Source: Streptomyces malaysiensis subsp. samsunensis
GTDB taxonomy: Bacteria; Actinomycetota; Actinomycetes; Streptomycetales; Streptomycetaceae
Direction of reading: 5' to 3'
Assembly (NCBI RefSeq): GCF_024519315.1
Contig: NZ_JANIIC010000005.1
Coordinates: forward strand, 62,001-126,000
DNA: 64,000 bases
Part shown: in pieces, positions 62,819-64,000 of the stretch
Layout: every line of letters begins with the position of its first letter
Numbering within the stretch: position 1 is the stretch's first letter
The notes under the pieces: model-generated
The model's input: the letters and a program-made list of their open reading frames with translations, nothing else
Database searches by the model: none
Told to the model about the DNA's origin: nothing
Position numbers and translations under genes: made by a program

Positions 62819-64000
62819 CCACCACCGTTCCGGCCGGACCCGAGTCCGTGTTCACCTATGGCGCCCCGGCGCTGAAGTTCGGGCCGGGAGCGTCCGACGA
62901 GATCGGCTACGACCTCGCCCAGCGGGAGGTCCGCCGGGTACTCGTGATCACCGACGCCGGAGTGGCCGCCACCGGCGCACCGCACCGCGTCGCCGAACGG
63001 ATGACGGCGTTCGGCATCGAGGCCCATGTCTTCGACGGGGTGCACGTGGAGCCCACCGACGTCAGCCTGCGGCAGGCGGCCGACCACGCGCTGGCGTCGG
63101 GCCCGTGGGACGCCTTCGTCGCGGTGGGCGGCGGCTCCAGCATCGACACCGCCAAGGCCGTCAACCTGCTCAGCACCAACCCCGGCGAGCTGATGGACTA
63201 TGTCAACGCGCCGGTGGGCAGGGCGCTGGCGCCCGTGAACCCGCTCAAGCCGCTGGTCGCGGTCCCCACCACCACCGGGACCGGCTCGGAGTCCACCACG
63301 ATCTGCGTGCTCGACGTCCTGGAACTGGAGGTCAAAACCGGCATCAGCCACGCCAGGCTGCGGCCCGCACTCGCGGTCATCGACCCCGATCTGACGTTCA
63401 CCCTGCCCGCCGGGGTGACCGCCGCCAGCGGTATGGACATCCTGTGCCATGCGCTGGAGAGCTACACGGCCCGGCCGTACGACGCGCTGCCGCGCAAGCG
63501 CCCCGAGCAGCGCGTACCGTACTGCGGCGCCAATCCCATCTCCGACGCATGGTCGGAACGGGCCCTGCACCTGCTCGCACAGTCCTTCCGCACCGCGGTC
63601 CGCGACGGCGACGACCCCGGGGCACGGTCGGACATGGCCCTGGCGGCCACCTTCGCGGGGCTCGGATTCGGCAACGCGGGCGTACACATCCCCCACGCCA
63701 ACGCCTACCCGATCGCCGGACGGGTGAAGGACTTCCACCCCACCGGCTACCCGGAGCACGAGCCGATGGTCCCGCACGGCATGGCCGTCTCGCTCACCGC
63801 GCCGGAGGCGTTCCGCTTCACCTTCGCCGCCCAGCCCGAACGGCACCTCCGGGCCGCGGAACTCCTCGCCCCGGAGATGGAACGCCCCGGCAACCTCGCC
63901 GAGTATCTGCCGGCCGCGATCGAGCGGTTGATGCGCGACATCGGCATGCCCAACGGCATCGGCGGTGTCGGCTACGGCAAGGGCGATATCCCCGCCCTGG
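62815..64000 (+). CDS. iron-containing alcohol dehydrogenase, hydroxyacid-oxoacid transhydrogenase type (partial at the window end)
   Basis: The frame is open from ATG 62815 to the window edge, 395 codons so far. It has the family III ADH NAD motif (FVAVGGGSSIDTAKA), PTTTGTGSES, and metal site residues Asp and His in MDILCHALESYT, HIPHANAYPIAG and PHGMAVSLTAP. The HOT-type insert FHPTGYPEHEPMVPHG is present, indicating an ADHFE1-like enzyme oxidising a 2- or 4-hydroxy acid with a keto acid as acceptor. It may act on products of the neighbouring hydratase. ATG overlaps the lactonase fragment stop. Confidence 0.9.
   Translation, partial: MTTTVPAGPESVFTYGAPALKFGPGASDEIGYDLAQREVRRVLVITDAGVAATGAPHRVAERMTAFGIEAHVFDGVHVEPTDVSLRQAADHALASGPWDAFVAVGGGSSIDTAKAVNLLSTNPGELMDYVNAPVGRALAPVNPLKPLVAVPTTTGTGSESTTICVLDVLELEVKTGISHARLRPALAVIDPDLTFTLPAGVTAASGMDILCHALESYTARPYDALPRKRPEQRVPYCGANPISDAWSERALHLLAQSFRTAVRDGDDPGARSDMALAATFAGLGFGNAGVHIPHANAYPIAGRVKDFHPTGYPEHEPMVPHGMAVSLTAPEAFRFTFAAQPERHLRAAELLAPEMERPGNLAEYLPAAIERLMRDIGMPNGIGGVGYGKGDIPAL

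Overview
The window is actinobacterial and almost certainly from Streptomyces. It is very GC-rich with strong third-position GC bias, uses many GTG starts and ATGA/GTGA stop-start overlaps, and carries typical families (MmyB-like HTH regulators, ECF41 sigma factor, DUF1996, DUF305, TlrB/RlmA-type methyltransferase, FHA proteins). Gene content is accessory: catabolic, glycan-degrading, transport and regulatory. I see no rRNA or tRNA gene, CRISPR array or intact insertion sequence.

Layout. 0-2.4 kb: end of a probable luciferase-like oxidoreductase, a lipoprotein sulfatase and a convergent YceI protein. 2.4-3.1 kb: a scar joining a GH43 fragment to the first codons of a PiT phosphate transporter. 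3.5-7.2 kb: ABC exporter plus DesKR-like two-component operon behind a palindromic operator. 7.3-9.6 kb: class III aminotransferase divergent from a LysR regulator. 9.8-13.1 kb: phosphonate-type locus (GntR regulator, FAD oxidoreductase, phosphonatase-like HAD, truncated ABC ATPase). 13.1-19.1 kb: glycoside hydrolase region with a GH38 homologue lacking its metal ligands, a broken GH99 gene and a secreted GH71/99-like protein. 19.4-24.3 kb: cupin, rRNA methyltransferase, orphan molybdopterin-domain protein and a broken second ileS. 25-27.8 kb: cobalamin riboswitch-metE. 27.8-33.3 kb: redox and regulator genes, including a MarR/old-yellow-enzyme pair with twin operators. 34.4-38.4 kb: an island of visibly lower GC with an HTH-TPR regulator opposite a tightly overlapping small-gene operon, a glycine-rich-domain-like protein and a protein-kinase homologue. 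38.5-45.6 kb: aryl-CoA catabolic cluster (PaaX regulator, RidA-like protein, cupin, thioesterase, aryl-CoA ligase, monooxygenase-reductase fusion) for 2-aminobenzoate or salicylate. 45.6-49 kb: epoxide hydrolase, extradiol dioxygenase and remnants of a ring-fission hydrolase and a molybdopterin oxidoreductase. 49.2-52.4 kb: riboswitch-controlled BtuFCD-type importer. 52.5-54 kb: ECF41 sigma factor with its AhpD-like partner and a near-ideal ECF41 promoter. 54.4-64 kb: secreted proteins, a membrane Ser/Thr kinase, an alginate-lyase-like protein, an FHA protein, a hydratase and an iron alcohol dehydrogenase.

The most unusual property is about eleven places where a recognisable gene stops mid-domain and is followed by another gene fragment. 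In every case the order and strand fit a simple interstitial deletion, not an inversion. At least three further genes carry single-base frameshifts in short C or G runs. These are either real decay or an assembly and sequencing artefact, and the sequence alone cannot decide.
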